Part shown: positions 22,301 through 34,177 of the stretch, in pieces | Layout: each line of letters opens with the position of its first letter | Numbering within the stretch: the stretch's first letter is position 1 | Assembly (NCBI GenBank): GCA_019188255.1 | Contig: JAETXT010000010.1 | Coordinates: 682,001-746,000 of the forward strand | Source of the DNA: Verticillium longisporum | Taxonomy: Eukaryota > Ascomycota > Sordariomycetes > Glomerellales > Plectosphaerellaceae | DNA length: 64,000 bases | Direction: 5' to 3' | The notes under the pieces: model-generated | What the model was told of the DNA's origin: nothing | What the model saw: only the letters and a program-made list of their open reading frames with translations | The model's database searches: none | Position numbers and translations under genes: made by a program

Positions 22301-24692
22301 GTTATTGCCTTCCAGAGGGATCGCCTCTTCAAAAAGCTCGTCATCACCAACATTATCGTGAACATGATCAGCGTCGAGAATGTCAGCATGACCAGCTCCG
22401 ATGTCTAGCTCCCGAGCTTCTATGCCATCCCACATGAAATCAGCAAGGCGATCCATGACGCCGCGCTGGAGAGGGGGTCGCTGAGGCACCGCCACATCGC
22501 CGGCATTTGCCACAACAGGCTCATGTTCTCGAATGTCTGCGCCATCGTGGTTTACATCGAGACTGGCGTGGTCGAGCTCAAGGTGTTCAAAGGCAGCATG
22601 TGCGGAACCTGATGCTGAGGCCGCAGTGCTAACGTCATCCAAGTTTGAGGCATCAATTTGTGCCTGAAGCTCCTCGGTCTCTTCTCCTGCGGCAGGCGTC
22701 CAGGTCCAGTCAACTGGAGTCGGCGTTCTTGGTGCGCCAGTCCTCTCCCACGCATCATCGGGCTGCTCTGTTACTTCTGGAAGCTCCGGTGAAGATGCGT
22801 TTACGCGTGCAGGAGCCTCGGCTGGCAAAGCCGAGAACGACCAGCTGTTGTTGGCCAGGGGGTTGACGGTAGCTGCTCTCTGGGGGCCATCCGAGACAGA
22901 CCGAGGCCTCAGAGCATTGTTCCACGATGATGATGACCCGGAAGCAATGGGCGAAGCTTGAGACTCCTCGGGCACCTCATATTCCTTTTCTTTGCCCTTG
23001 GCCTCCAGAAAATCGGCATTAGCACTCGTCATGCCGCCATGCCAGGCGAATTCAGGCGTTGAAGGTAGAGGAAGCTGTACAATTGGGGGTTCTTCCCCTG
23101 ATGGCCCATCAGCCCATCCATGTCCTCGCGACTGTTGCCCTTCCTCAGTGCTGGGTTGTTGGGGCGGATTGCCGTTCGTCTTATCAATCATGGACCTGGT
23201 GACACGGGCCCAGTATCCAAGCTTGTCCTCCAAGCCCTCATCCTGAATGGCTTGGAGGATAAGGTGCGGATCACCGTTCGATTGCCGATAGATTCTCAGA
23301 TACTCGTGGACCGTAGCTACGGGGCTTTGTGGCTGCTCCGTGTCTATACCATCGGAGGTTTGTGCCGGAGACGGGGCAAGACTCGCGAGGGTATCGGTCA
23401 CTAACTCTGAAGCTTCGGCCTGCTCCTCCGCGCTTGATCGAGGCTGCGGTTGGGCAAAAGGCCCGTTGGAACCCTCGGCTTGGTTATTGTCCTGCTCCCA
23501 GCGTGGGCCAATGTTCCCAAAAGGTAAGTCGAGCACCTGATTTTGCCACTCTGCAGCAGATCCGTCGTCGTCTTGGTCAATCCAATCGTCGTCTGGCCCC
23601 GGAAGATTCTCTACTTGTGCGGCCATTCGCTGTTCTTCATCATTTTCGTGTTGATGCTGGTGCTGGTGCTGCTCCTGCTCATTAGCAGCAAAAGCAGCTC
23701 GCATGTTAATCTCGGGTTGTTGCTGAACCACGTAGTCACGGACCAGAATGACAAGAATGAAACAGATAATGACCAGGATGGTAATGATCTGACCCTCGAA
23801 GATGTTGATGAGCGTCCGGTTTAGTACGGGATAGCGCGAAAAGTTTCGAAGGAACGAAACGTTACTCAGGAGGGTCGCTTGCGGATCCAAGGACGTAGCA
23901 GCCCCAGGGATACTATGGCTTACTGTGAAGGAGGGCGGCATGGACCCAAAAAAGCCTCAGCATACTTGCAGTCAAGGAGTCATCGGGGGTGATGTCGAAT
24001 CCGTGGCAAGACCCGGAGAATGGTCCTGTGGAATGGGTCTGCAAGAGTCCATTCATGTTGCGTCCAAGATTCGGACTCATGGCTGACTTGTAAGCGGACT
24101 TGTTGAGAGGGCAGGCGTCAAGGTACTTCAAGCCGATGTATGGGTGTCCGGGATGCGATGCCGAGATGTTGGCGGGGATCCAGAACTGTCCACCACCAAG
24201 GCCTTCGTCGCTCAGCCAAAACAGAAACGACCAGACAGAACGCATGAGCCAAGGTAGCCAGCAGAGCCAGACCACTGCCACCAAGCCGGCCCGGAGCCAC
24301 GTCAAGATGTTCCGAAAGAGATATTTCGCTACATGGCCGATAAAGACATGGACGGGGAGTGTGTTCGGCATTTTAGGCGAGTACAGCTTAGTGAATCGGA
24401 AAGGCGTTTTGCACAGCTCGCAGTGCTTCTTCTGCGAGTGCGACAGCCATTCCATCAGGCACTCTTGGTGCACATATTTGATACTGCCGCTGCATTTGCA
24501 GGGGTAGAAAAGCGGTTCGTCGGGTGTCGCCTCACCTCGACATATCCTGCAAGTATCGGGATCAAGGTTGTTGGTCTCCGGCAGTGAGGTCTTCGGCCGG
24601 CCCTGATCAGCCGTTGTTGATGCGGAGAGTCGGCGGCGAGGATGTGCGAGGGCGTCGGCAGTCATGAAGGGCTCTATTGCCGGATCCGCCAT
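19335..24692 (-). CDS. doa10: ERAD E3 ubiquitin ligase DOA10/SSM4 (MARCH6-type, RING-CH)
   Basis: Multispanning ER/inner-nuclear-membrane ubiquitin ligase for degradation of misfolded membrane and nuclear proteins. Exons 24692-23966, 23922-21124 and 21073-19335 join to exactly 1755 codons (1754 aa). The N-terminal RING-CH (C4HC3) is complete: Cys48, 51, 65, 67, His75, Cys78, 91 and 94. Many TM segments follow. The long acidic, Gln/Glu-rich loop between the early and middle TMs (about residues 300-650) looks disordered. The C-terminus has the conserved RIRDEAYLIGERLHNFG element required for Doa10 function. The first intron is short, 43 nt. No lesions were seen over 5.3 kb. Confidence 0.95.
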
Positions 24693-26766
24693 GTTGTAGG
24701 TAGCTTTTCGAGGGGTCGAAATTGATCGCCGACAACTGGCGACAGATTATGGAGGCATGGGACTTGTCGCCTTTCACTGTCGGGAAACTGACAAACAAGC
24801 GTCGCCGGGCAAGTCACACCGTCAGCTCAGGCGCGTGGTCTTTCGGGAAATGTGGATGCTGTCGTCGATTCCGTATTTGTCGGAGGGGCACGCACTCCGC
24901 AGGGGGTCGGTCGAATGCCGCGAGGTGTCGCTCGAAGGGGAGGGGGGATAAGTAACGTCCAAGAGGTCGGCCGCTGATGGTATTGAGTGCTGGCTGTCAA
25001 TCCGACAAAGTATGCCGCTGGTAGGTTGAGGTCGGGCAGGTTGAAGGGCGGCTCTGACAGCTAGGTAATAAGGTTGGTGACAGCAGGTAGCGGTTCCTGA
25101 CGAATCCACAGGAGCCGAAATGTAGCGATAAGGTAGTCGCGATCCGATAAGAAGCACCTCACGCTTTAACGCACGTGACTCTGTGTGGGAATGGATGGAA
25201 ACCTGGCTCGGGCTGCAATCCATTAAAAGATGATTCCAGCCTTCTATTGAGAACAAGACATCATCGCCTTCAAGCCTCTACGAAGCTCGACCAGCCATTA
25301 GGCAGTCTGAAATCGCAGTTCTCACCCAAAACGAAGCCAAATCACGAAGATCTCTTTTGTATCAAGTGTATGCTTTTGAGTGCAATCCGGAATAAAGACT
25401 GTCTGAAGAGGCATGCGCCACAACTGCCCAGTGCATAGAGGTCGACAGGCGCTGTGTCCCACCTGCCAGCCAACTGCTTTGTTTCGAGGCTGTTACTATC
25501 CCTTCGGCGCGCAGCCAGGTGGATACATGGACAATAAGCTCATCATGCTAAAAGCCTGACTGACAATCAAGGGAGAAAACGGGACTCGAGTTGTGCCGCT
25601 TCTCCTATCTTCGCAGTGCTAAACATGCAGGAGGACGAAAGGCAAGGCACGAAATAAGCTGCAGGCAAACGTCATCAGGCGAACTACGTCCATGGTTGGC
25701 TTGTGACAGGCCATATCCTAGCGCTACCTAGGCTGCACAGCATCAACTCGACACCAGACCGTTGAAGAGTCTGTCGCGTGTTCGAGGAATCTGTGTTTCG
25801 GTCGGATTGTATCGACAACAGACTTTTGTGAAGAAGAGATGGGAGCAGCATGACCACAACTAACGAAGGTGCAGTCCAAGTCAATCGAGTGATGCAACCA
25901 TCTGAATACTTCAGCGGTACAGGGTTGATGTCACAAGGAACAAGCTGCCCGGAGATGACGTCGGTCTGAACCACGACGAACGAGTGGCTGAGTGGTCACT
26001 GGGCCGCCACCTGGGTGGTGGTGAGATCCACTTTGATCCCTCGCCTAGCGCATCCCCAAACTTGGCCTGGCAAGCCTCGCAGCCCCTCGTTACAGCTCGG
26101 GCGTTTTGGACAGGAGTGGGGACCGCGAAGGGACTGGCCTTGGGAAGCCATGGGTGAGCACGCTACCTCAGCGTGCAGGAAGAAGCTCCCCTGACCACAT
26201 GCTTATCATGCTTTTGCCTTGAATCCTTGGGCGTTGTCTTCTTTGTGCTGCCGACCAGACTTGGATCTCGCAACCTCACTCTAACCAACTTATCTTCGCA
26301 CTTCGAAACGCGTTCATCAACCGTTCGGAGATTCTGTCAACGTTGGACGCTCTCCATTTCGAAACATCAGGCGAACCCAGCAGTCGTCGCATCGTCCATC
26401 CGACGTTGCATCTCGGCACAGAACAGGGTAAGGAAGCTCCCCGTGCCCCACTTCTGCTGTTCCAGCCTCGCATGCGAGTGTCGCTGGTCTGGCCCATGCA
26501 GAGAGGGATCATCTATCCTTCTGCACTCGCGACTGTGAAAAAAAGCTGTCGTCCGAACACTCCGTCCTGCGCAGCCAGGTAATTCTTTTGTTCCAACATT
26601 TTTCGACTAACAAAGTCCCGCAGCTACGCGGAAATCAGGTTGGAGTGACCGCCACTGTTTTGACGTCCAGTATCGTCGCCGACCGAGAGAGCGATAACGA
26701 CAAGTACCCACCACACGACGTGATTCCCTCCTGCAGGCGAAGCTTTCGCTTCACCGCACCTCCGCC
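24693..26766. promoter_or_regulatory. Divergent intergenic region, DOA10 / SHE10-like
   Basis: About 2.1 kb between divergent starts. It contains only short overlapping ORFs without domains. The right part (26100-26766) is pyrimidine-rich and probably includes a long 5' leader of the SHE10-like gene. No repeats were found. Confidence 0.35.
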
Positions 26767-29700
26767 ATGGAGGTTTCCAGCAGCCACACCAACGGCTATT
26801 CGAAAACACCAAACGGAAAGATGAACGGCCATTCTATTGGCGTCAAGAGGAACGCGCCGCGTCAGGGCCCCAGCCTGGTCGGTCGCCTGTTTAGCATCAT
26901 TGCCAGGTATGCTGAAGAAATTGACGTATCTCCGTCGCTGGCTTCGACACTGTCTGACTGAACCCATCATTAGGATCGCAACCTGGTGGACCATCATCAC
27001 AGTTCTTTTCCGATGCCCTTCAACGTTGGAAGACTGCGACGAGTCATCGCCTCTCGCGTGCCGCACCTACTTCCAAGCAAAGAATGTCCTGGCACCTCAC
27101 GTCGAGCCATACTACGAAACATACGCTGCGCCCTACGTGGAGCTGGCCCAGCCATACTACAACATTGCCAACGAGCGCGTCTTGACACCAGTCAAGGGCT
27201 ATGCCACCAAGTACGGTGCGCCTACTCTGCGCCAGGCCCAAGCATATGGCCAAGCTCAATGGTCCCAGAACGTTTCCCCCAACTTGCTGTTTATCAGAAG
27301 GCCGCCACTGATAAGTATGACGAGACGGTGGCTCCTCACGTCGCCAAGCTGTCCGAAGCAGCAACTCCTTACTATGATATTGCTCGAACCAGCGCTCTCC
27401 AGACCTATCATGAGTTTCTGCTTCCTGCATACATCCTCGCGCAACCCTACGCCGTCCAGGGTTACGATGCAGCCGCTCAATTTACCACCGACACGATCAT
27501 CCCTTCTGCGAACTGGGCATGGAACAAGACATTTGTCTTCCTTGATACGACTGTCTGGCCTCAAGTACGTGTTTTGTACGTCAAAAACGTCGAGCCGCAG
27601 CTTGCAAGGATTGGACAGCGCCTCGGGCGTTACAAGGACAAGTCAAAGGCTGCCGTTGAAAGCGTGCAGGAAGGGTAAGCCATCTCTGCAATTGCCCTCC
27701 TCTTCATGTACCACAGCTAAAGACATCAAGTAGCATCAGTTCCGAAGCCTCCTCTTTCGTCAAGCCTGCGTCCTCTGCGGTATCCTCGGCCACGTCCAGC
27801 GTTTCGTCGAGCATTGCTTCCGCATCCAAAATCGAGAGTGCCACCCATATCCCGGTCGCTGTCAATGTAGCCAAGCATGACGCCAGCGAGCAAGTTGTTG
27901 CGCCGCCCGCCGACGTCAACGAGTCTGATCTCCGCAAGACAACCCGTGAAACCGTTGCTGAGGACCTCGAAAGCTGGCAGACCAAGTTCGCCAAGGCAGC
28001 TGACGAGGGTGCCAGCGAAATCGAAGACCGTATCGAGGAGATATCTCAGCGCATGGTCAAGGAGAACGTCGACGACATCGGCGCCAGCCTCCTAAAGGGT
28101 CTCCAGGCCACGTCCAAGGCTGAGGTTGAGGCTCTGCAGAACGACATCATGGTGATTGTCAAGAAAGCGGGCGATGACCGTGCGGCCGGTGAGCAGGATC
28201 TGAACGCTGCCGTTCGACGTGCTGGTCTAGCCGTCAAAGAGAAGGCCCAAGAGATCCGTGCTTGGAAGGAGAGCTTCGAGCTCGATATGGAGGCGGCTAT
28301 CACCGACGCCGCTGAGTCCCACTTCAAGATCCTGGACAGCATCCGCGATTTGGCCCTGCAGCGCATTGGCATGAAATGGGCTTGGATGGATGGCGTGACC
28401 TACAAGGACTGGGCCAAGTTCCACGAACTCAAGTACCGTTTTGACGAGTGGACCAACGACCTCAAGAAACTTATCATTACCCATCCGGCACTTGAGGATG
28501 CTCGTGAAGCTTCTGGCAAGATTGAGGACTCCGGTATGGCAGCTGCGCAATCAGCGGCACAGGAACTTGTCAGGCTCAAGCAGGTCGGCCTTTGGAAGAT
28601 TATCGCTGGTGATTCATCCGACAACTTCGACAGCGATGCCATGCGCTCCGCTTCCGAGGCTGCGGAAGAGGCTAAGGCCAAGGGCGCTGCCTTTGCTGCC
28701 GCGCAAGCTGCCGCTGCTTCTCGTGCTGCAGAAGAGTCTCGAGCTGCGGAGGCCGAGGCTGAGGCATCTCGCGCTGCAGAGGAATCCAAGGCTGCTCAAG
28801 CTATCACCGATGCCAGCTCCGCCCCTGAAGCCGATCCTCTCGAAGAAGCTGCTCACATCATCGAGGACGAGTCTCCCGCCACTGATCTTCCCATTGACGG
28901 CTCGTCCGCACCCCAGGAAGACCCGCTTGAAGCTGCTGCCAATGTCCTCGAGGATGAGTCGCCCGCCGACAATCTCCTTGAGGAACAATCTATTCTCTCA
29001 CAGGTCAGCAGTGCGACCGATGCTGCCTCCAGCGTTGTCGAGAGCGTGGTCTCTCAAGCTTCTGACGCGGCCAGCAGCGTTATCAGCGATGGCTCTACCA
29101 TCATTGCAGGTAGCGCCTCTGCCCACGACGACCTGGCCTCAACAGTGATTGAGGGGGATGATCAAACCTTCGTCGTCAATAACACGGGCTCATCGCCTGC
29201 CGAAGATGACGCCCAGAAGCCTGTGACTCCCGAGGAAAAGGCTGAGGAGCATCTTGAGGAGCAGCTCGAGGAAGAAATCATCCCCGAATCTGTGGAGGAC
29301 CAGCCCGTCTCTGCTGAGACAGAGACAGTCAAACCTGCTTTCCTTGGAGTTGCCGCTCAGTCGGTCGCCAACCGCAAAGGACCTATCCTCGACGATGACG
29401 AGAGCACTGTTGAGAGTCTTTCCGGAAAGGCACAGGAGGCCTACTCCCACGCTGTTGCTCAAGCATCTGAGAAATACTCGCTCGCCATGTCAGCTGTGTC
29501 TGCTCAGCTCTACGGCACTCCGGAGCCGGAGCCCGTGCAAGAGAAGATGTTCGCCTCCGTCTCTGGTGCCTACGCCGGAGCTATGGATGCAGCCAACTCC
29601 CGTCTCAGCGAAGCTCTGGAAGCTGCGTCGAGGCGTGTCTATGGCACCCCCACTGCTGCCGCCTCTCCCTCGTACGATTGGGCCTCGGTCGAGTCATTGG

Positions 29701-30503
29701 CGTCTCAACGCTTGCAGGAGGGCCGTGCCTGGGCTGAGGAACAGTACGAGTCTGCCAAGATTGCCCTGGGCCTCGCCACGGCCACACCGACTGCCTCAAC
29801 CGAAAAGCTCCTGGACCAGGCCACATACAACTATTACGCTGGTCTGGGTGCTGCTCACGCCCGCTACTCGGAGTTCCTCTCTGCGGCGTCCGCTGCCATG
29901 AGCTCTCTCACCGCCACAGCCACCCCCACCAACCTAGCCGGAACCGCGTCGTCTGTTGCTTCTGTTGCTACCGCTTCTGCCAATGCGGTTGCATCCGGTG
30001 CTCAAGAGGACGGCCTGTCCGTCGCATCTTACGTCAGCGAAGGGTTCGAGGCCGCTGTCTCGATCGTCGGAGACACTGTCAATGCGGCAGCCCAGGAAGT
30101 CCTTGATGCTGCCGAAGCCGTTGAGCGAGGTGTCGTCGATACTTGGGAGAATGTCGTCCATCATTTGAGCGTTCAGGTGTATGGCGCGCCTACTCCCACG
30201 GCTTGGTACGGCAACGCGTACTCCGACGTTGAGAAGTACGCCGCACAAGCCTCGGAGCAAGCTGCCAAGCAATACGAGGTCGTTCAGAACATTGTGCAGG
30301 AGCTCATCAAGGGCAAAGAGCCATCGTACTCCGAAAGCATTCTTGCGCGTCTCCAAGCCGCCTACGCTACGGGCGCCGCATCTGCTGCCTCTTACCTGAA
30401 CGAGGCCACCGCTGCCGCTGGCGACTCGGTCAATGCGGCCAAGGAGAAAGTTAATGCCGCTGCCGACGCTGTGAAAGACGGCGTCCGACGTGACGAGCTG
30501 TAA
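26767..30503 (+). CDS. SHE10-like (outer spore wall assembly family) Ala-rich protein, frame broken by 1 nt
   Basis: Large fungal protein often mislabelled 'hoxa13'; the yeast relatives SHE10/OSW7 act in outer spore-wall assembly. Exons are 26767-26906, 26974-27674 and 27734-30503. A short hydrophobic segment (IATWWTIITVLF) follows the N-terminus, then repeated PYY/PYV-rich helices, then the conserved core with KWAWMDGVTYKDWAKFHELK. A very Ala/Glu/Ser-rich, probably coiled or disordered tail follows. Modules in the tail recur with LYGTPEP, VYGTPT and VYGAPTP. The exon sum is one base short of a multiple of three; the frame switches at the C run 27276-27280 (about codon 149). Family assignment rests on the core motif and overall shape, so it is moderate. 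Confidence 0.7.
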
Positions 30504-31749
30504 GCCGTTGACCTCGGATGTCAGCAGCAGCAAACCCGTTTACTCCATGTGAGCGACAGACAATCGCTAGCCAGAACTGGGATCCTACGCGCGGCGCCCC
30601 AATTCCGGGGCTGTGTTTGTGCCCAGTCCACATGGCCTCTACTCTAACTTCGGGATGAGATAGGGAGACCAGACACGCTCACGCAACCTTCCGAACGTGG
30701 TCGGGGCTCTCCACTGGGTGGACGGAATCCGTGATGGGGAAGAGAAAAGATTGTGATTCGCGGAGCTGGCGTTTCTTTGCCTTTCTGTAAGCGATGCAAC
30801 AAGTTGAGGTTGTCCTATTTGAACGTTAGTTTGGCGGAGCTGTGTTCCTTAGAGTGTCCTTTATCATGTCTTTTATGAGTGTATACCTTATCATGAGATC
30901 CGCTGGATGGGAACAGCCAGGCAGTAATGAATGACGGATTACTTATTGAAAAAGGCGATGGGAGCTGGAAACGGCGAACTCGACGTGCTACTTTTTCCCA
31001 CAAAGAAGGGGCCTCGCATGACATCCACGATACCCTTGGTCGCTGAAAGCTTATACCATCTTGTGTCTAGGCTATGGGACCTCTTCTCGTCTCCGCCACT
31101 ATCCTTGTTATGTGAGCAAAGTACCTACATCTCACAACACGTTCGCTGATTGCGTTTGGAACCCCTCTAATATGAAAGCGAAGTGCCGGTGGATCGGAGA
31201 TCTACAAAGCGAGTCTTATTCCGAGCCAGCCCTGCACTCGTGGACCGACTCGGCCTAGACGCCCAGGCGCTTCCGCTTCTTTCGATAAGCTCAGCGGTGC
31301 CAAAAACCCACTCGTCCAGCCCTTTCATCTCCCGCCCCTCTCGACACCCCGGCCAAGTTTCCATTTAGAGCATGACATCGGACCCAATCGCCCCGAGAGG
31401 CTGGAAGCTATGGCCCTGACACGAGCGCCTTAAGTTTCACAGCTCATGAGTTTATTTCTCCGCACTTTGACATGCATGTTCAAGAATCAATGTTCCGGCC
31501 CAAATGCCCTATTGTGCATGCCGGAAGTTCTCGATGTAGTAACCTGATCATGGGCCCTGCCTGGTGCTAGTGCTACTGTCAACTGCCAAGATGCTGGGTC
31601 GAAGCCGTTGATAAAGCGACGGAGGAGACAACCGTTCATGCCTTGTCATGTTCAAGCTTCGTTCCCAGTCCATTCGCTCTCTTTTTATTCATTTCTTGGC
31701 ATCCGTCATTGCACTTGTTTCCCGTTTCGTTGCATCCAAGGTCTCAAAT
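30504..31749. other. Intergenic region upstream of pectin lyase
   Basis: About 1.25 kb, tandem orientation. It holds the 3' end of the SHE10-like gene and the pectin lyase promoter. Only short shadow ORFs were seen. No repeats. Confidence 0.35.
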
Positions 31750-33120
31750 ATGCACTTCACCACAATTGTGCTCCTCGTTGGAGCGCCAACTTTGTCCTTT
31801 GCCCAGGTCGTTGGCAAGGCCTACGGCTTCGCTGCAGGCGTCACTGGCGGCGGGTCCGCTACGCCTGCTGTCCCCAAGGACATTGCCCAGTAAGAACTAT
31901 TGTTGCGCAGGGCGTCTACCAAGACTGACATCCATCCAGGCTCAAGTCATGGCTCGGGGATGATACCCCCGCGTGATTCGCATTGACAAGACCTTCAACT
32001 TCATCGGCTCCGAGGGAAGCGTCACCGAGATGGGCTGCCGCAACAAGAATGTCTGCACGTTCCTCAACGGCGGCCAGGACTGGATCAAGCCCGACTGCGA
32101 CAGCGAGCAGGCCCCTGTTCAGGTCACGTACGACAAGGCTGGCACGGTGGGCATCATCGTCGGCAGCAACAAGTCGATTGTTGGTGTTGGGAACAAGGGC
32201 GTCCTGCACGGCAAGGGTCTGCGTCTGAAGCAGGGGGCCTCGAATGTCATCATCCAGAACCTCCACATTGATGTAGGGTTTCTCGCCGTTCTTCTGAAAG
32301 TGTCGATTACTGACTGTAAGATCAGAACCTGAACCCCCAGCACATTTGGGGTGGCGATGGCATCAGCCTTGAGGGTCAGAACAACGGTGTCTGGATCGAC
32401 CACAACAAGGTGTGTAACTGCTGATATTCTAAGGAGTGCGGGCTTTTCCTGACTAACATTTTTTACAGTTCACACGCGTTGGTCGCCAGATGTTCGTTTC
32501 GCAGTCAGTCCGCCTCAGCTTCCCATACCATGACCGTTGACTGACGTTACCCCAGCTTCGATGCCAACACGGCCACTCTCTCGAACAACGAGTTCGACGG
32601 CAAGACCAGCTACTCCCGTACCTGCAACAACAAACACTACTGGACCATCATGATGGTCGGCAAGCTCGACAAGATCACCTTCGACAAGAACTCCCTCCAC
32701 GACGTCTCGGGTCGCGCCCCCAAGATTGGCTCCGAGTCCGGCACCCAGATCATCCAGGCCGTCAACAACTATTACAACTACAACACCGGACACGCCTTTG
32801 ACATCTCGTTTGCTGGCGCCCGCGTCCTCATCGAGGGCAATCGCCTCGAGAACCAGCCGCAGCCCATGACCCCGGCCAGCAGCACCGGCAAAGTCTACAA
32901 CGTTCCCGACGACGCGTCACGCACCAACTGCGCATCCTACCTCGGCCGCAACTGCGAGATCAACGCCATCACCGCGTCGGGCGCTATCACGGCACGCAAG
33001 GACAACAGTGTGCTGACCGAGCTTGGTAAGTACAAGGCCAACCTTGTGCAGCCTCTGCGTTACGGTGACGTCAAGGGTCACGTCCTTGCGAACTACGGTG
33101 TTGGTCGCATTGGAAACTAG
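31750..33120 (+). CDS. Secreted pectin lyase (polysaccharide lyase family 1), frame broken by 1 nt
   Basis: Extracellular enzyme that cleaves methyl-esterified pectin by beta-elimination. Five exons: 31750-31889, 31940-32272, 32326-32409, 32469-32503 and 32556-33120. A signal peptide (about residues 1-18, ending SFA) is followed by GFAAGVTGGGSATP, typical of the family. Next come VTYDKAGTVGI, SNKSIVGVGNKGVLHGKGLR, NPQHIWGGDG, VWIDHNKF and VGRQM, which form the parallel beta-helix core. The usual Asp/Arg catalytic environment is present. The exon sum (1157 nt) lacks one base; the frame slips at the C run 31966-31970 (about codon 56), right after LKSWLGDDTP. The ATG at 31750 is preferred over an upstream one at 31648 because it starts the signal peptide. 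Confidence 0.88.
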
Positions 33121-33487
33121 GGGTAGCGATTAGCGTGACGGCGTGATAGCGTGATTGCAATGCTCATGGCGCGCTATCCGCATAAGCAAGGAGTCATATT
33201 TCCGAGTACATATTTGTAGTCAAGGACATACCTTGGCAGTCCATTCTATTCATAAAACTTCACATACATAACAACTGTCATCCGAGAGTTTTCACTTCGT
33301 CGTACGACTGGCGTGCCACTTGCGAGTTCCACGGATGTGTCATAGTCTTTCACATGGACTTTGAGACTCAACTAATATTTTCCTCGAGTTTCAACCGCAA
33401 CAGTCGCCTCAAAATCTACCGTGAATGGTTTTTTGTGGTGATCGGTGACTTTCTTAGAGAATAATTTGCCTGAGTTTCAGCCAGAGG
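33121..33487. other. Convergent 3' intergenic region
   Basis: This 367-bp stretch holds the 3' ends of the pectin lyase and GNAT genes. It is relatively A/T-rich. Nothing else was seen. Confidence 0.35.
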
Positions 33488-34177
33488 CTATCTGCTACAT
33501 CGGCCGTCTGTGTCCAGCTTCATGACCGCTGCTTCCGTCCGGCCACTCCTACCTACGCGGTGATCGTCAAACCAATACCTATGCGTGACCTCGAATCCAG
33601 AACTCTTATACACAGCTCTAGCAGCTTCGTTATCATGATCAACAAGAAGAAGAACCCTTACGCCCTGGCCCTCCCCCATACTGACCGCAAGCTGCAATGC
33701 ACTCTTAACAATACCCTTGGCCAACCCTCGACCCCTACCTTCGGGCACGACATACATAGCGTTCAAAGCAAACTGCCATTTTATTCCTGTGGCTTCTTCA
33801 GCAGGGCCAAAACTTGACATTCCGGGCGCAATATGCATTGCCTTCCCATACATCTCCTCGGCTTTAGCCGGGTCCAGCGGCCCCACGAGCGTCAGCGATG
33901 CGAGCCACGGTTGCTCCAATATCAGCTCGAGCTTTCCTTCCGCTGAAGGGCTATCCAGACCTGGGGGCCGCACAACAGCAACCAAATTGGTTGCCAGTGG
34001 GTTTGTTACTCTGGACACCCATGTCTCTCGGGGAAATGACTCCTCCCTTGCAAGTGTCGACCCGAAGCTGCCAGGGGACTGAGCCATCGACAAGAGCCGA
34101 AAGTCTTTGTATTTATTGACCAGTCGATCAAATTGTGTCTCGGAGGGGAGAGAGCGTGGAAGGGTGATGTATTCCAT
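33488..34177 (-). CDS. GNAT-family N-acetyltransferase
   Basis: Single-exon 229-aa protein with the GNAT fold, expected to move an acetyl group from acetyl-CoA to an unknown amine. The acetyl-CoA pyrophosphate loop is in AMYVVPEGRGRGLAKGIV (R-G-R-G-L-A at about residue 150), followed by the helix and then strand VRVLLLVDHDNEAARAVYKS and GFEVTHRYWF, the usual motif B. The start MEYITLP at 34177 is preferred to ATG 34240, which adds sequence without homology features. It converges with the pectin lyase. Confidence 0.8.
   Translation of the reverse strand: MEYITLPRSLPSETQFDRLVNKYKDFRLLSMAQSPGSFGSTLAREESFPRETWVSRVTNPLATNLVAVVRPPGLDSPSAEGKLELILEQPWLASLTLVGPLDPAKAEEMYGKAMHIAPGMSSFGPAEEATGIKWQFALNAMYVVPEGRGRGLAKGIVKSALQLAVSMGEGQGVRVLLLVDHDNEAARAVYKSSGFEVTHRYWFDDHRVGRSGRTEAAVMKLDTDGRCSR

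Noticed and set aside
28441..29901. Long Leu/Arg/Pro-rich ORFs (235 and 215 aa) inside the SHE10-like gene
   Set aside because: Shifted-frame shadows of the Ala-rich coding frame.
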